Of a DNA stretch of 64,000 nucleotides, positions 27,049-35,883 are shown piece after piece. How positions within the stretch are numbered: the first letter of the stretch is position 1; each line of letters opens with the position of its first letter. Origin of the DNA: Natronosalvus caseinilyticus. GTDB taxonomy: Archaea; Halobacteriota; Halobacteria; Halobacteriales; Natrialbaceae. Location: the NCBI RefSeq assembly GCF_017357105.1, contig NZ_CP071596.1:1302001-1366000 (forward strand), written 5' to 3'. Below the pieces are notes generated by a model. The model was not told the DNA's origin and did not search any database. It saw only the letters and a program-made list of their open reading frames with translations. Position numbers and translations under genes: made by a program.

Positions 27049-28222
27049 CGGTTTCACCGCCGTTGGACTGTGGCACGCCACGGTCGGGTCGAGACGGTGC
27101 CTCGCGCCCGATTGCGCTCGGCCAGATCAACTCTCGCTGCGGCGGGAGGATTCCCTGTGGCCGGAATCGCATGACCAGGATGATCAAGAGGCCGATCATC
27201 AGCAGCCGCAACGGTGCCGCGTCGAGGGGCAGCCACGAAATGTCGTTCGCGAACCGGGACCCTTCGCGGATGGCGACGACGACGAACCCGCCCAGTAAGG
27301 CCCCGCGATTCGAACCGCTGCCGCCGAGAATAACCGCGACCCAGACGTAGAACGTCGTGATCGGGTCGAGATCCCCCGGGTTGACGAAGAGATTGAGGTG
27401 CGCGTAGAAGACGCCTGCAAGCGCCATGATGAGACTGCCCAGCACGAACGCCTGCATCTTGTAGCTGTACGTGTTCTTCCCGAGTGCCTTCGCCAGGTCC
27501 TCGTCGGCCCGAATCGTGCGCTGCAGTCGCCCCCACGGTGAGCGCTGGGCCCGCCGGAGAATCAAAAACGCCGCGCCCAGAAATCCCAACAACAGCGTCA
27601 CGTTGAGCAACTGGCGCCAGAACGGCGTCCCGAGAACCACGGGCGATCCCGGGACGATGGCGATCTCGAGGCCGGGCATCGACTGCGGGAACTCGCCTAG
27701 GAGCGGCCACCCGTCGAAGAAACTGGGAATGCCGCGAATCCCGGCACTGCCGTTGGTCCACTGGCGTTCGTTCTGCAAGACCAGCCGGAGCACCTCCGCC
27801 AGTCCGAGCGTGGCGATAGCGAGGTAATCGGCCCGTAGACGAAGCGTCGGAATACCGATGGCGACGGCGACAATCGCGGCCAGCACTAGTCCGATAGCGA
27901 GCCCGAAAATCGGATTGAATCCGCCGGCAATCGGCGAGTTGCTCCCGGTCATCAGCGCCGCGCCGTAGGCGCCGATGCCGAAGAAGGCGGCGACGCTGAA
28001 GTTGATCAGACCGGTGAACCCCCACTGGCTGTTGAGTCCCAGCGAGAGCAGCGCGTACATCCCCGCCAGGCCGAACAGGAACAGGAAGTACGAGGCGCCG
28101 AGAGCGCCGGTGAGAAGTGCGATCACCAGCCCAAACACGAGGACGCTCAGCGCCATGGTGAGACGCTTTTCCGCGTTCGTCAGGTTCGACCAGTAAGCCC
28201 CGAAATCGAATCGATCGGTCAC
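27041..28222 (-). CDS. livM: Branched-chain amino-acid ABC transporter permease LivM
   Basis: The 393-residue membrane protein has about ten helices. It shows the LivM consensus stretches LLSLGLNSQWGFTGLINFSV, RLRADYLAIATLGLAEVLR and GVFYAHLNLFVNPG, with the cytoplasmic ABC-coupling loop around RTIRADEDLAKALGKNTYS. The C-terminal ~40 residues are a charged tail (PPQRELIWPSAIG to GGETDE). It starts one base after livH ends and overlaps livG, so the operon is tightly packed. The substrate is set by LivK and cannot be fixed from the permease. Confidence 0.92.
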   Translation of the reverse strand: MTDRFDFGAYWSNLTNAEKRLTMALSVLVFGLVIALLTGALGASYFLFLFGLAGMYALLSLGLNSQWGFTGLINFSVAAFFGIGAYGAALMTGSNSPIAGGFNPIFGLAIGLVLAAIVAVAIGIPTLRLRADYLAIATLGLAEVLRLVLQNERQWTNGSAGIRGIPSFFDGWPLLGEFPQSMPGLEIAIVPGSPVVLGTPFWRQLLNVTLLLGFLGAAFLILRRAQRSPWGRLQRTIRADEDLAKALGKNTYSYKMQAFVLGSLIMALAGVFYAHLNLFVNPGDLDPITTFYVWVAVILGGSGSNRGALLGGFVVVAIREGSRFANDISWLPLDAAPLRLLMIGLLIILVMRFRPQGILPPQRELIWPSAIGREAPSRPDRGVPQSNGGETDE

Positions 28223-28223
28223 G

Positions 28224-29153
28224 TCAGATCCCCTCCCCGCCCGCGGTTCCGTCGCCGGCGATGCCGGTCGGACGAACGAGCAAGACGACGACCATGATCA
28301 CGAACGCGACCGCGGGGCCGTAGTCGACGCCGATCGGGATGCCCACGCGAGAGAGCAGCGGCGTCATCTCGACGACCATGCCGATGAGAAAGCCCCCGAG
28401 CATCGCGCCGTACACCGAGCCGATTCCGCCGAGGATCACCGCAGCGAAGATAACCAGCAGGACGCTAAATCCCACCCGCGGCGTCAGAGCGTTGTAGAGC
28501 CCCAGGAACGCGCCGCCCGCCCCCGCCAGTCCCGCGCCCAGAACCCACGACCACAGCTTGATTCGGTGGGTTCGGATACCGCTGGCTCGAGCGAGGTCGG
28601 GGTTGTCGGCCATCGCCCGCATCTTGCGCCCGAGGTCGGTGTACTGGAGCAGGACGTGAACGCCGACGACGAGAACGAGCGCGGAAATGACGATGGCGAG
28701 GTCGTGGGGGGTGACCCGAACGCCGTAGGCGATCAGCTCCTCGATCGGCCGCTGGGCGGGGATGTCGAACTGGTTCCGACCGGCACCGAAGCCGAGTTGG
28801 ATCAGCGCCCGGTAGACGAACGCAACCCCGATCGAGGTGATGAGGAGGCCGATGGAGCCGATGTCCAGAGGCTCGTAGACGATTTTTTCGGTGATAATAG
28901 CAACGACGGCGGCGACCGCAATGCCGACCAGTACGGCGACGAAAAAGCCGACTGGCAGCGCGAGGACGGTGGTGCCGAGGCCACCGATCGCGCCGAAGGC
29001 GATGAACGCCGCGTACCCGCCGACCGTCATGGTATCGCCGTGGGCGAAGTTAGCGAAACCGGCGATGGAGTAGATGATCGCGAGGCCGATGCTCCCGAGA
29101 ACGATGATGCTGCTGTAGACGACGCCGTTGGCCGCAAATTCGATGACAGACAT
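28224..29153 (-). CDS. livH: Branched-chain amino-acid ABC transporter permease LivH
   Basis: The 309-residue permease has about eight membrane helices and the LivH signatures GLAIIYSIAGFANFAHGDTM near the N-terminus and RKMRAMADNPDLARASGI (coupling loop), then GAGLAGAGGAFLGLYN and GGIGSVYGAMLGGFLIGM. It pairs with LivM to form the membrane channel. It begins 9 nt after the livK stop and ends one base before livM. Confidence 0.93.
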   Translation of the reverse strand: MSVIEFAANGVVYSSIIVLGSIGLAIIYSIAGFANFAHGDTMTVGGYAAFIAFGAIGGLGTTVLALPVGFFVAVLVGIAVAAVVAIITEKIVYEPLDIGSIGLLITSIGVAFVYRALIQLGFGAGRNQFDIPAQRPIEELIAYGVRVTPHDLAIVISALVLVVGVHVLLQYTDLGRKMRAMADNPDLARASGIRTHRIKLWSWVLGAGLAGAGGAFLGLYNALTPRVGFSVLLVIFAAVILGGIGSVYGAMLGGFLIGMVVEMTPLLSRVGIPIGVDYGPAVAFVIMVVVLLVRPTGIAGDGTAGGEGI

Positions 29154-29162
29154 TGGATGGAC

Positions 29163-30470
29163 CTACGACTGCCGGAACTCGATCGCCTCGTAGTCGTGGT
29201 CCTGGACTTCGAAGACGACGAGACTGCCCCGTGGGTCGCCGTTCTCGTCGAAGTCGATCGGCCCGCTGACCCCCTGATAGTCGATGTCGGACGCCGACCC
29301 GCCGTCGGCCAGGATCGTGTGGGCGTCCTCGTAGGTGAAGACCTCCTCGCCCTCGGGCCGGGTCACGTCGCGGACGACCTCGCCGAGCGCCTCGCCAGAG
29401 AAGTCGTCGGCGGCCGCGATCGAGAGGGCAGCCGTCACCACGCAATCGTAGGCGAAGGCCGACCAGGCCGTGGGGGCCTCGTCGTACTCCTCCTCGAAGG
29501 CCGCCGCGAAGTCCTGATAGTTGTCCTGGTCCTCCGGGGCTGCCGGCTCGACGAGTTTCATCCCATCCATGCTGCCTTCCGGCGTGTTCTCGATGACGGT
29601 GTCCCCGCGGTTCGAGTCGGCACCGTAGAGCTGTGGTTCGTACCCGCTCTCGAACATATCGGTCACCATCGTCGCGAACTCCTGCTGGTAGGTGATACAG
29701 AGCCACGCTTCGGCCTCGGAGCTGTTCATCTCCGAAACCAGACTCGAGTACGACGCTTCCTCGGCATTGTGGGCGCTATCGTAGGCGATAGTCCCCTCGT
29801 AGGCCTCCGCGAACGCATCGTAGAGGCTCTCGCCGAACTCGTCGTTGATGTACGTGACCGCGACTTCGTCGTAGCCGTCCTCCGCGATGATATCCGCGAG
29901 GGCGATCGATTGTGTCCGCCCGCTCGGGGACATTCGGAGCAGTCCGGGGAAATCCGTCAGTCCGAGCCCCGTCGAATTCTGGCTCAACTGGACGACCTCC
30001 GTATCCTGGATCACGCTCTCGTAAATCGACAGCGAGACGCCCGATCCGACGGCGCCGATGAGAAACGGTACGTTGTCCTGGTTGACCAGTTTCTGGGCGG
30101 CCGAGACGCCGGCCTGACTCTCGCTCTCTGAGTCCTCGACGATGATCTCGAGTTCGCCGTCGCCGACTCCCACCTCGTTGACGTGCTCGAGCGCCAGGTC
30201 CTTCGCGCGCTGGTTCCGTTCGCCGAAGTCGGCCAGCGAGCCGGTTAGGGAGTCGACCATTCCGATCTCGTAGACCGTCTCGTCGCCGTTCCCGTCCCCG
30301 TTGCCGTTGCCGTTTCCATCGCCGCCATTCCCATTCCCGTTTCCGTTCCCGTTTCCATTGCCCTCCTCGTCCGTCGTACTAATGCACCCGGCGACAGCTG
30401 CCAACCCTGCAGCTCCACTGTACGTCAGCACCTTCCGACGACTCGGTCGTAACGTGTCATCCATTGCCAT
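29163..30470 (-). CDS. livK: Branched-chain amino-acid ABC transporter substrate-binding lipoprotein LivK-like
   Basis: The 435-residue protein has a Tat-type signal: Arg11-Arg12 in LRPSRRKVLTYSG, a short hydrophobic core, and a lipobox AVAGC with Cys29 as lipid anchor. A low-complexity Gly-Asn linker (residues ~38-60) follows, typical of haloarchaeal surface lipoproteins. The rest is a periplasmic-binding type I fold: YEIGMVDSLTGSLADFGERN, VNQDNVPFLIGAVGSG, FPGLLRMSPSGRTQSIALAD, DEVAVTYINDEFGESLYDAF and a C-terminal GPIDFDENGDPRGSLVVFEV. It captures the substrate outside the cell for LivHMGF and heads the operon. The start at 30470 gives the best Tat signal. Confidence 0.92.
   Translation of the reverse strand: MAMDDTLRPSRRKVLTYSGAAGLAAVAGCISTTDEEGNGNGNGNGNGNGGDGNGNGNGDGNGDETVYEIGMVDSLTGSLADFGERNQRAKDLALEHVNEVGVGDGELEIIVEDSESESQAGVSAAQKLVNQDNVPFLIGAVGSGVSLSIYESVIQDTEVVQLSQNSTGLGLTDFPGLLRMSPSGRTQSIALADIIAEDGYDEVAVTYINDEFGESLYDAFAEAYEGTIAYDSAHNAEEASYSSLVSEMNSSEAEAWLCITYQQEFATMVTDMFESGYEPQLYGADSNRGDTVIENTPEGSMDGMKLVEPAAPEDQDNYQDFAAAFEEEYDEAPTAWSAFAYDCVVTAALSIAAADDFSGEALGEVVRDVTRPEGEEVFTYEDAHTILADGGSASDIDYQGVSGPIDFDENGDPRGSLVVFEVQDHDYEAIEFRQS
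30290..30365. repeat. Low-complexity Gly-Asn-coding repeat in livK
   Basis: A near-perfect tandem of 6-nt units encoding Gly-Asn on the minus strand forms the spacer between the lipid anchor and the binding domain. The tctC gene at ~57,590-57,680 has a similar tract. Replication slippage could change its length. Confidence 0.7.
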
Positions 30471-30697
30471 ATCTATCGTAGTAGTTTCGAACAAGACGCC
30501 TTAGCTTTGACCCCCTAACCACGGGCAACCAATCGACTATCTTCCCTAATCTCGTATTTCGCGTGCGACACACTCGAATCAGACCGGCGTGACTCGTACG
30601 ACGCGTTCGAGCACCACGCCCTCGAGGTGGCCGGGGGATCGGCGTCTCCTGAGTGCCTGAAACGGACGTGCGTTACTGTTGTGCGAGGGGCCACCGA

Positions 30698-31159
30698 TCA
30701 GGCGAACGCCGCGTACACGAGCAGGCTCACGAGCCCACCGAGGATCGCCGCGCTGAGAAACAGCAACGACGGAGACGCCAGCGTCGGCCGTGCTGGCTCG
30801 CCAGTTCCCGTCTCCCGCCACGGATCCAGCACGTCCGCGATTGTGTACACACTCACCGCACCCAGGAAGAGCGCGATGGCGCCGAATACGCTGGCATCGT
30901 ACCGTGCGCGGACGAACGGCCGGTCGAGGGTGTGGTGAAACGCGAACAGGTCGGCCCACGCGGTATCGTGGAAGGCCTCCAGCTGGGCCTGGTGCACCGG
31001 CGTGACGTGATAGAAATCCGGGCCCAGACCCCAGATACCGCCGATGACGACCAGCCACAACGGCCACCGTCCGTCGATGTCGTACCGGGCCGCCAGCGGC
31101 GCTGCCACCAGGAGGACGAGCGAGGCACCGACGAGGAAGTGAACGATCGCGGGGGCCAT
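30698..31159 (-). CDS. Membrane protein, unknown (four helices)
   Basis: The 153-residue protein has about four membrane helices: ~4-24 (AIVHFLVGASLVLLVAAPLA), ~34-48 (LWLVVIGGIWGLGPD), ~92-108 (SVFGAIALFLGAVSVYTIA) and ~128-152. The loop after helix 2 has GPDFYHV, and later FHDTAWADLFAFHHTLD contains several His and Asp residues. This layout is reminiscent of the YdjM-like membrane metal-dependent hydrolase group (His/Asp-rich), but the match is loose. It follows livK on the same strand about 230 nt upstream, so it is a separate unit. Function not assigned. Confidence 0.7.
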   Translation of the reverse strand: MAPAIVHFLVGASLVLLVAAPLAARYDIDGRWPLWLVVIGGIWGLGPDFYHVTPVHQAQLEAFHDTAWADLFAFHHTLDRPFVRARYDASVFGAIALFLGAVSVYTIADVLDPWRETGTGEPARPTLASPSLLFLSAAILGGLVSLLVYAAFA

Positions 31160-31330
31160 CTCGAGACGTGACTGTGCGGCCGTCGGCCGTAAGTACGAGC
31201 GCCGTAACGTGGAGTCATCGGTGGTTTACGGATCGCTATGGTCGGTTACGCTGTTCGTTCCTGCGTTCGGAAGGATCTACAGCTTCTCGCTAGTTTTGCG
31301 GAACGAACGGGGTAATAGCCTGGTGAAGTA

Positions 31331-31727
31331 CCACGGGCGCGGTGGCCCGTGGCTTCGCCATGGTCTCTGGCACGAGGCCAGCGGAACGACCGGTGGCGAA
31401 TTTAATTCCGCCCGCGCTCGTCTCTGGCGAGACTCGCGTAGAACCAGTAACACCCGAACACACTGGGAGTGCCACCGCAACAGAGGTTGTCTGTTGCTGC
31501 CGTGGCGGGTGTGTCCGTGGGCGTCCGCCCCTTCACGAGGGCGCGACACAGGCCCGGCGCACCGCGTCTTACCCCGAAATGGGTGCGCGGGTTTTGCGAG
31601 GCCGATAACGTGGGTTCCAATCAACAGTACGGCGTTCCGATACTTAAAAACGGGGACGCAGCCGAGCGGACGCGCTTCACCCCCGCCCACGGTGGGGCAG
31701 GGAACTCGCGCTGCTTTTCGTTTAGAA
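31331..31727. mobile_element. MITE-like non-autonomous element with IS200/IS605 ends
   Basis: The element begins with the hairpin CCACGGGC...GCCCGTGG (31331-31352), with the same GCGGTGG core as the IS at 18595. It ends with the same right-end string, GACGCGCTTCACCCC...GCCCACGGTGGG...ACTCGCGCTG...TTTAGAA (to 31727). Between the ends are only ~300 bp with no tnpA or tnpB. Minus-strand frames across it look like noise or vestige. It could be moved in trans by the Y1 transposase at 19977 if that enzyme is active. It sits between livK and the ROK gene, clear of both. Confidence 0.8.
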
Positions 31728-31835
31728 CGATCGAGCAGGGAATCGATCCGGGCTCGAGTGAACAAATCTCTCTCGCTGACTCCGGCGCTTCGGTCGCTTT
31801 CGTGCTTTCTACCTGAGGTACCTGGCAGAACCGCC

Positions 31836-31861
31836 TCGAGACTCGTAAACTCGAGTCTCGA
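31836..31861. repeat. Inverted repeat upstream of the ROK gene
   Basis: Ten-base arms TCGAGACTCG and CGAGTCTCGA flank a 6-nt loop (TAAACT). A second imperfect pair, CCTCA...TGAGG, follows at about 31871-31894. It lies ~160-180 nt before the ROK start and could be an operator or part of a leader structure. Confidence 0.5.
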
Positions 31862-32018
31862 CGGGAACTGCCTCACTAACGAGTCACTAATGAGGTCAAT
31901 TAGGCGTGAACTTCCTCAATTCGACGCCTACGTCGGTGGTTTGAGGAACGATGTTCTCGACGCTCACGCCCGCTTAGCATCAACATACCTTTACCCCCTT
32001 ACCGATTTCTCGAGTCCA

Positions 32019-32954
32019 ATGGATCGGATAGCCGTCTTCGGCATTGGCAGTACGAATTTTCGCTCCGTTCTCGGATCGCCATCTGAAGGATTCCTGGAGG
32101 AAGTCACGACCGAACCGACGCGACCGTACGAACTCGAGACCCAGACGCTCGAGGCGCTCGAGCGCCTGGCCGCAAAAGTGGACGGCGACCTCGACGGAGT
32201 CGGCATCGCCACGGCCGGCCTCGTTGACGACGCAGGCACGGTCTTTTCGTTCGACACGCCCGGTGGAGAGACCGTTCCCCAGGTGCGACTCGGTGAGCGA
32301 ATCGAGGCGTCGTTCGGCCTCCCGACCGCGGTCGCGAACGACTGCACTGCCTCGGCGCTCGGGGAGTACGCCTTCGGCGCCGGCGCTGACGGGGACTATC
32401 GAACGGTCGCCCACGTCACCTTCGGAACCGGAATCGGCGGCGGCGTCGTCGAAGACGGGCACCTGCTCCGGGGCGAACACGGCCACGCCGGCGAGGTCGG
32501 CCTGCTTCCGATCGTCGCGGACGGAGACCTCGAGAGCTGTGGGGTCCGCGGGGCGTGGGAGGCGTACTGCTCCGGGCGGGGAATCGGGCAGTACGTTCGC
32601 TCCCTGCTCGCCGAGGAGTCCCGGGAGACGACGCTCGATTACGAGACCGTGACCGCCGAGGCGGTGTTCGAGGCCGTCGACGCTGGCGACCAGGTTGCCG
32701 AGGACTACCTCGATCGAATCGGTCGGCTGAACGCCGCTGGCCTCGGCGGGGTCTGTAACGCCCACGACCCGGGGTTGGTGACGGTGGGTGGTGGCGTCGC
32801 GCTGAACAACGCCGAGGTCCTCCTCGAGGCCATCGAGGCTCACCTCGACGACTATCTGTTCGTGGATCGACCAGCACTCGAGGTGACGCCACTCGGGGAC
32901 TTCATCGGGCTGTACGGGGCGCTGGCCCTAGCCGACCGAAACGGCCGGGAGTGA
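32019..32954 (+). CDS. ROK family sugar kinase-like protein
   Basis: The 311-residue protein has the actin-like ATPase fold of ROK kinases: FGIGSTNFRS (phosphate 1), GIATAGLVDDAG, VANDCTASALGEYAFGAG, FGTGIGGGVVEDGHLLRG (phosphate 2) and TVGGGVALNN near the end. ROK proteins phosphorylate glucose, fructose or N-acyl hexosamines, or act as sugar-sensing repressors; no DNA-binding domain is present, so a kinase is expected. The usual zinc motif CxCGxxGCxE is largely lost: the aligned stretch is ESCGVRGAWE, with one of three Cys kept. The ATG at 32019 is chosen because the frame upstream runs through non-coding DNA and the MITE. Confidence 0.88.
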   Translation: MDRIAVFGIGSTNFRSVLGSPSEGFLEEVTTEPTRPYELETQTLEALERLAAKVDGDLDGVGIATAGLVDDAGTVFSFDTPGGETVPQVRLGERIEASFGLPTAVANDCTASALGEYAFGAGADGDYRTVAHVTFGTGIGGGVVEDGHLLRGEHGHAGEVGLLPIVADGDLESCGVRGAWEAYCSGRGIGQYVRSLLAEESRETTLDYETVTAEAVFEAVDAGDQVAEDYLDRIGRLNAAGLGGVCNAHDPGLVTVGGGVALNNAEVLLEAIEAHLDDYLFVDRPALEVTPLGDFIGLYGALALADRNGRE

Positions 32955-33081
32955 GGAGGCGAATGCGTTCTCGCCGTTCTCGAATCCTGCGAGGCACTGT
33001 CGATCGAGATTCTGGAGACTCGTCGAGTGGCTCGTACTCCTCCCCTACGCATATGTGTCGAGCCGATGTAGTCCGTCTGGT

Positions 33082-33840
33082 ATGACGCCAACCCCTAACG
33101 GAGTCGAATTTCACCGGTCGTCCGACCCCGACGCGGTGCAACCGACGCTGATCGAGGGACTGCCAGGACACGGGCTGGTCGCTTCAATCGCGGTCGATCA
33201 ACTCACCGACCAGCTGGAACTCGAGCAGTACGGATCGATTCGGTCCGAATCGTTTCCGCCCGTTGCCTCGTTCGCGGACGGACTCGTCCAGGACACGGTT
33301 CGCGTCTACGGCGGGACGGATCCCGACGTCCTCACCCTGCAGAGCGACGTGCCGATTCCGGAAGAGGCGTTCGCCGACCTGAGCCGGTGCGTGCTGGACG
33401 AACTGGCCGACGACTTCAGCCGGGCGATCTTCCTCGCCGGGGCGCCCGCCCAGTCCGAGGAGCAACGGGGGGAGGTCACCGGCGCCGCGACGACCGAATC
33501 CTTGCGGGGCGACCTTGAGGCGGCAGGCATCGAACTCGCGGTGGACTCCGGGGCCGTCGGCGGCGTAACCGGCGCCCTCGTCTCCGCGTGTTACCAGGCT
33601 GACGTGCCGGCAGCACTCCTGCTCGTCCGCGCGGATCCGCGAGTCCCCGACCCGGCCGCGGCCCGGTCGGTCATCGAGAACGCACTCGAGCCGCTCGTCG
33701 AGTTCGACGTCGACACCGACGAACTCCGCGAGCAAGCTGAGGAGATTCAACGCCAGAAACAACAGCTCGCCCAGCAGATGCAGCCCCAGGGTCAAGACCA
33801 GCAAGAAGAACCGATGCAAGCGCGGGGAATGTTCCGGTAA
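33082..33840 (+). CDS. PAC2 family protein (proteasome assembly chaperone-like)
   Basis: The 252-residue protein has the PAC2 pattern: PTLIEGLPGHGLVASIAVDQL, SESFPPVASFADG, DVLTLQSDVPIPEEAF, and GAVGGVTGALVSACYQADVPA followed by ADPRVPDPAAARSVIE. Eukaryotic PAC2 assists 20S proteasome ring assembly; archaeal members are inferred to do the same or act as ATP-grasp partners. Residues ~215-245 are a Gln-rich coiled coil (EEIQRQKQQLAQQMQPQ). A CGCATATGT box ~30 nt before the ATG suggests a nearly leaderless transcript. Confidence 0.88.
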   Translation: MTPTPNGVEFHRSSDPDAVQPTLIEGLPGHGLVASIAVDQLTDQLELEQYGSIRSESFPPVASFADGLVQDTVRVYGGTDPDVLTLQSDVPIPEEAFADLSRCVLDELADDFSRAIFLAGAPAQSEEQRGEVTGAATTESLRGDLEAAGIELAVDSGAVGGVTGALVSACYQADVPAALLLVRADPRVPDPAAARSVIENALEPLVEFDVDTDELREQAEEIQRQKQQLAQQMQPQGQDQQEEPMQARGMFR

Positions 33841-34041
33841 CGCTGTTCGTAGGATCGACCTCGCGACGTGCCCGTTCTGTGACTCGAATTGTAAACCTGA
33901 CCTCGAGCGCCGCGTTTCCAACGAGTGTCGAACGAGGGGTGTAAACGGGGCGCACGATCGGAGCGGAACGCGCATCGACAGTTACGAGTCCATCGGACGC
34001 GAACCGAGGATACCGTTCCAACGCACGTCCCATACAGCCGT

Positions 34042-34599
34042 ATGATACACCTGACACCGTTTCTCGTAGCCGAACTGTCGCTTACGATTGGCGGAAACCT
34101 CGAGGCGGTCGTCGAGTCGGCGACGGGCTGGCCCGGAATGGGTATCATATTCGCCTACTCGTTTCTGATCGCGTTCGCCCTTCCTGGACCGAGCGAAATC
34201 GTCCTGCTCGCTCCCCTCGATCTGGGGCTTCCCTCGTGGGCGCATCTCTCGACTATCATGCTCGTGAGTGCACTCGGAAAGGCCGCCGGGAGCGTCTTCG
34301 CCTTTCACATCGGCCAGGAGGTCAAACAATCCGGGCCGATCGTCCGCTGGGTTCGGCGCTCGAGATGGGACGTCCTGGAGTGGTCGGAGAAGCGATCTAC
34401 CCAGCTTGCACGGCGATACGGGTACGCCGGTCTCGCGTTGGCGCTGTCGGTTCCGTTCTTTCCCGACACCATATCGATCTACGCATTCGCGGTCCTCGAG
34501 AAGAACTACCTGCGATTCGCGATTGCGACGTTCGTCGGCAGTCTCGGGCGACTTCTCGTGACTGCTGGACTCGTCGGCGGGGCATCGGTTGCGGTTTAG
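34042..34599 (+). CDS. VTT-domain (DedA/YqaA-like) membrane protein
   Basis: The 185-residue protein has about five hydrophobic segments and VTT-like features: AYSFLIAFALPGPSEIVLLAPLDLG, a re-entrant-type loop SALGKAAGSVFAFHIGQ (Gly-rich, with Lys and Glu/Gln), RYGYAGLALALSVPFFPDTISIYAF and FVGSLGRLLVTAG. VTT/DedA proteins are lipid scramblases or transporters needed for membrane homeostasis in bacteria and eukaryotes. The role in archaeal ether-lipid membranes is not known. It ends 42 nt before the aldo/keto reductase gene on the same strand. Confidence 0.78.
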   Translation: MIHLTPFLVAELSLTIGGNLEAVVESATGWPGMGIIFAYSFLIAFALPGPSEIVLLAPLDLGLPSWAHLSTIMLVSALGKAAGSVFAFHIGQEVKQSGPIVRWVRRSRWDVLEWSEKRSTQLARRYGYAGLALALSVPFFPDTISIYAFAVLEKNYLRFAIATFVGSLGRLLVTAGLVGGASVAV

Positions 34600-34641
34600 C
34601 CACTGGAACTCTTAACCCACTCGCAGTGGCAGTGACACTGT

Positions 34642-35646
34642 ATGCACTACCGACGACTCGGAACGACGGGACTGCAGGTCTCGCCGCTCTGTCTCGGCAC
34701 GTGGCGCTTCGGTCAGGAATCGAACGGAGTCCTCGAAACCGACCGTGAGACGGCCCACGACCTGCTGTCGGCGTTCGCCGATCGGGGCGGGAACTTCATC
34801 GATACCGCCAACGGCTACGGTGACGGCGACTCCGAGCGCTGGATCGGCGAGTGGCTCGACGAGCGCGACCGCGAGGACTACGTCATCGCCTCGAAGTGCT
34901 TCTGGTCGACCGTCTCGCGCTTCCAGGAGAACCTCTCGAAGAAGAACGTCCGGGCCGAGGTCGAGGGCTCGCTTGAGCGCCTCGGGACGGACTATCTCGA
35001 CGTGCTCTACCTCCACCGGTTCGACGACGAGACGCCCATCGAGCAGACGCTTCGGGCCGTCGACGACCTCGTGAGCGACGGCAAGGTCCACTCCGTCGGC
35101 CTCTCGACGGCCGACGCCTGGAAGCTCACGAAGGGGTTGTGGAAAGCCGACGTCAACAACTACGAGGCGTTCACGGTCACCCAGCCCCTCTTCCACGCGG
35201 CGTACTACGAGGACGTCGCCGAGTACCTCGACGTCTGTGCCGACCAGGACCTGGCGGTCTGTCCGTACTCGCCGCTGGCCGGTGGCTTCCTGACCGGGAA
35301 GTACGAACGCGCCGGTGAGGACACCTACGACCTGGACGCCCCGGAGGGGACGCGCGCCCAGCTCGACGACCGCTTTCTGGACTACTACGTCTCCGAGCGC
35401 GGCTGGCATGTCCTCGAGGCGGTCCGGGAGATCGCCGACGAGTGCGACGCCTCGCCCGCCCAGGTCGCAATTCGCTGGTTGATCGACCAGCCCGACTTCG
35501 ACTGCGTCCCGATCATCGGCGCGCGGACGGTCGACCAGCTCGAGGAGAACCTCGGCGCGCTCGAGGTCGACCTCTCGGACGAGCAGTTCGATCGCATCCT
35601 CGAGGCGCGTTACGACGAGCACGGCAAGCTGTACAGGACTGGGTAG
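34642..35646 (+). CDS. Aldo/keto reductase
   Basis: The 334-residue TIM-barrel oxidoreductase has the AKR tetrad: Asp54 and Tyr59 in NFIDTANGYGDGDSE, Lys85 in IASKCFW and His125 in LYLHRFDDE. The NADP(H)-binding end is IRWLIDQPDFDCVPIIGART. It most resembles the plant-auxin/potassium-channel beta (AKR6/11-13) group found widely in haloarchaea. It reduces aldehydes or sugars with NADPH; substrate unknown. It follows the VTT gene closely and could share its transcript. Confidence 0.93.
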   Translation: MHYRRLGTTGLQVSPLCLGTWRFGQESNGVLETDRETAHDLLSAFADRGGNFIDTANGYGDGDSERWIGEWLDERDREDYVIASKCFWSTVSRFQENLSKKNVRAEVEGSLERLGTDYLDVLYLHRFDDETPIEQTLRAVDDLVSDGKVHSVGLSTADAWKLTKGLWKADVNNYEAFTVTQPLFHAAYYEDVAEYLDVCADQDLAVCPYSPLAGGFLTGKYERAGEDTYDLDAPEGTRAQLDDRFLDYYVSERGWHVLEAVREIADECDASPAQVAIRWLIDQPDFDCVPIIGARTVDQLEENLGALEVDLSDEQFDRILEARYDEHGKLYRTG

Positions 35647-35883
35647 TGGACGACATCGGGACGCGATTCGGTTTCTGAACGGTGCGACGCAGACGGTCGT
35701 AGACGCCTTCGCAGTCGGTCTCGAGCGGTCTCGAAATCGAGAACGTATTGCATCGGCGCCAACTGCTGCCAGGCGCGCTGGGAGTGAACTTCGATCACCT
35801 CGTCGAGTTCGATTCACAGACTCACGGCGTGCGACGGCGACGAAGATTGAAGCGAGGCGACGGTGTCGAACTACCTGTATCGC

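Noticed and set aside
28566-30131. 521-codon plus-strand frame opposite livH and livK
   Set aside because: Translation is almost entirely Asp, Arg, Val and Gly without any fold signature; it is the shadow of the liv genes.
30290-30365. Tandem repeat as possible CRISPR
   Set aside because: Units are 6 nt without spacers and encode a Gly-Asn linker in frame; the tctC tract is the same. No CRISPR array or cas gene is in the window.
31277-31876. Minus-strand 199-codon frame over the MITE
   Set aside because: It runs through both element ends and non-conserved flanks. No domain is recognised, so it is not called a gene, although element copies may spread similar frames.
31209-32018. N-terminal extension of the ROK frame through the MITE
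   Set aside because: The first 270 codons cross the mobile element and non-coding DNA; the conserved ROK start is at 32019.
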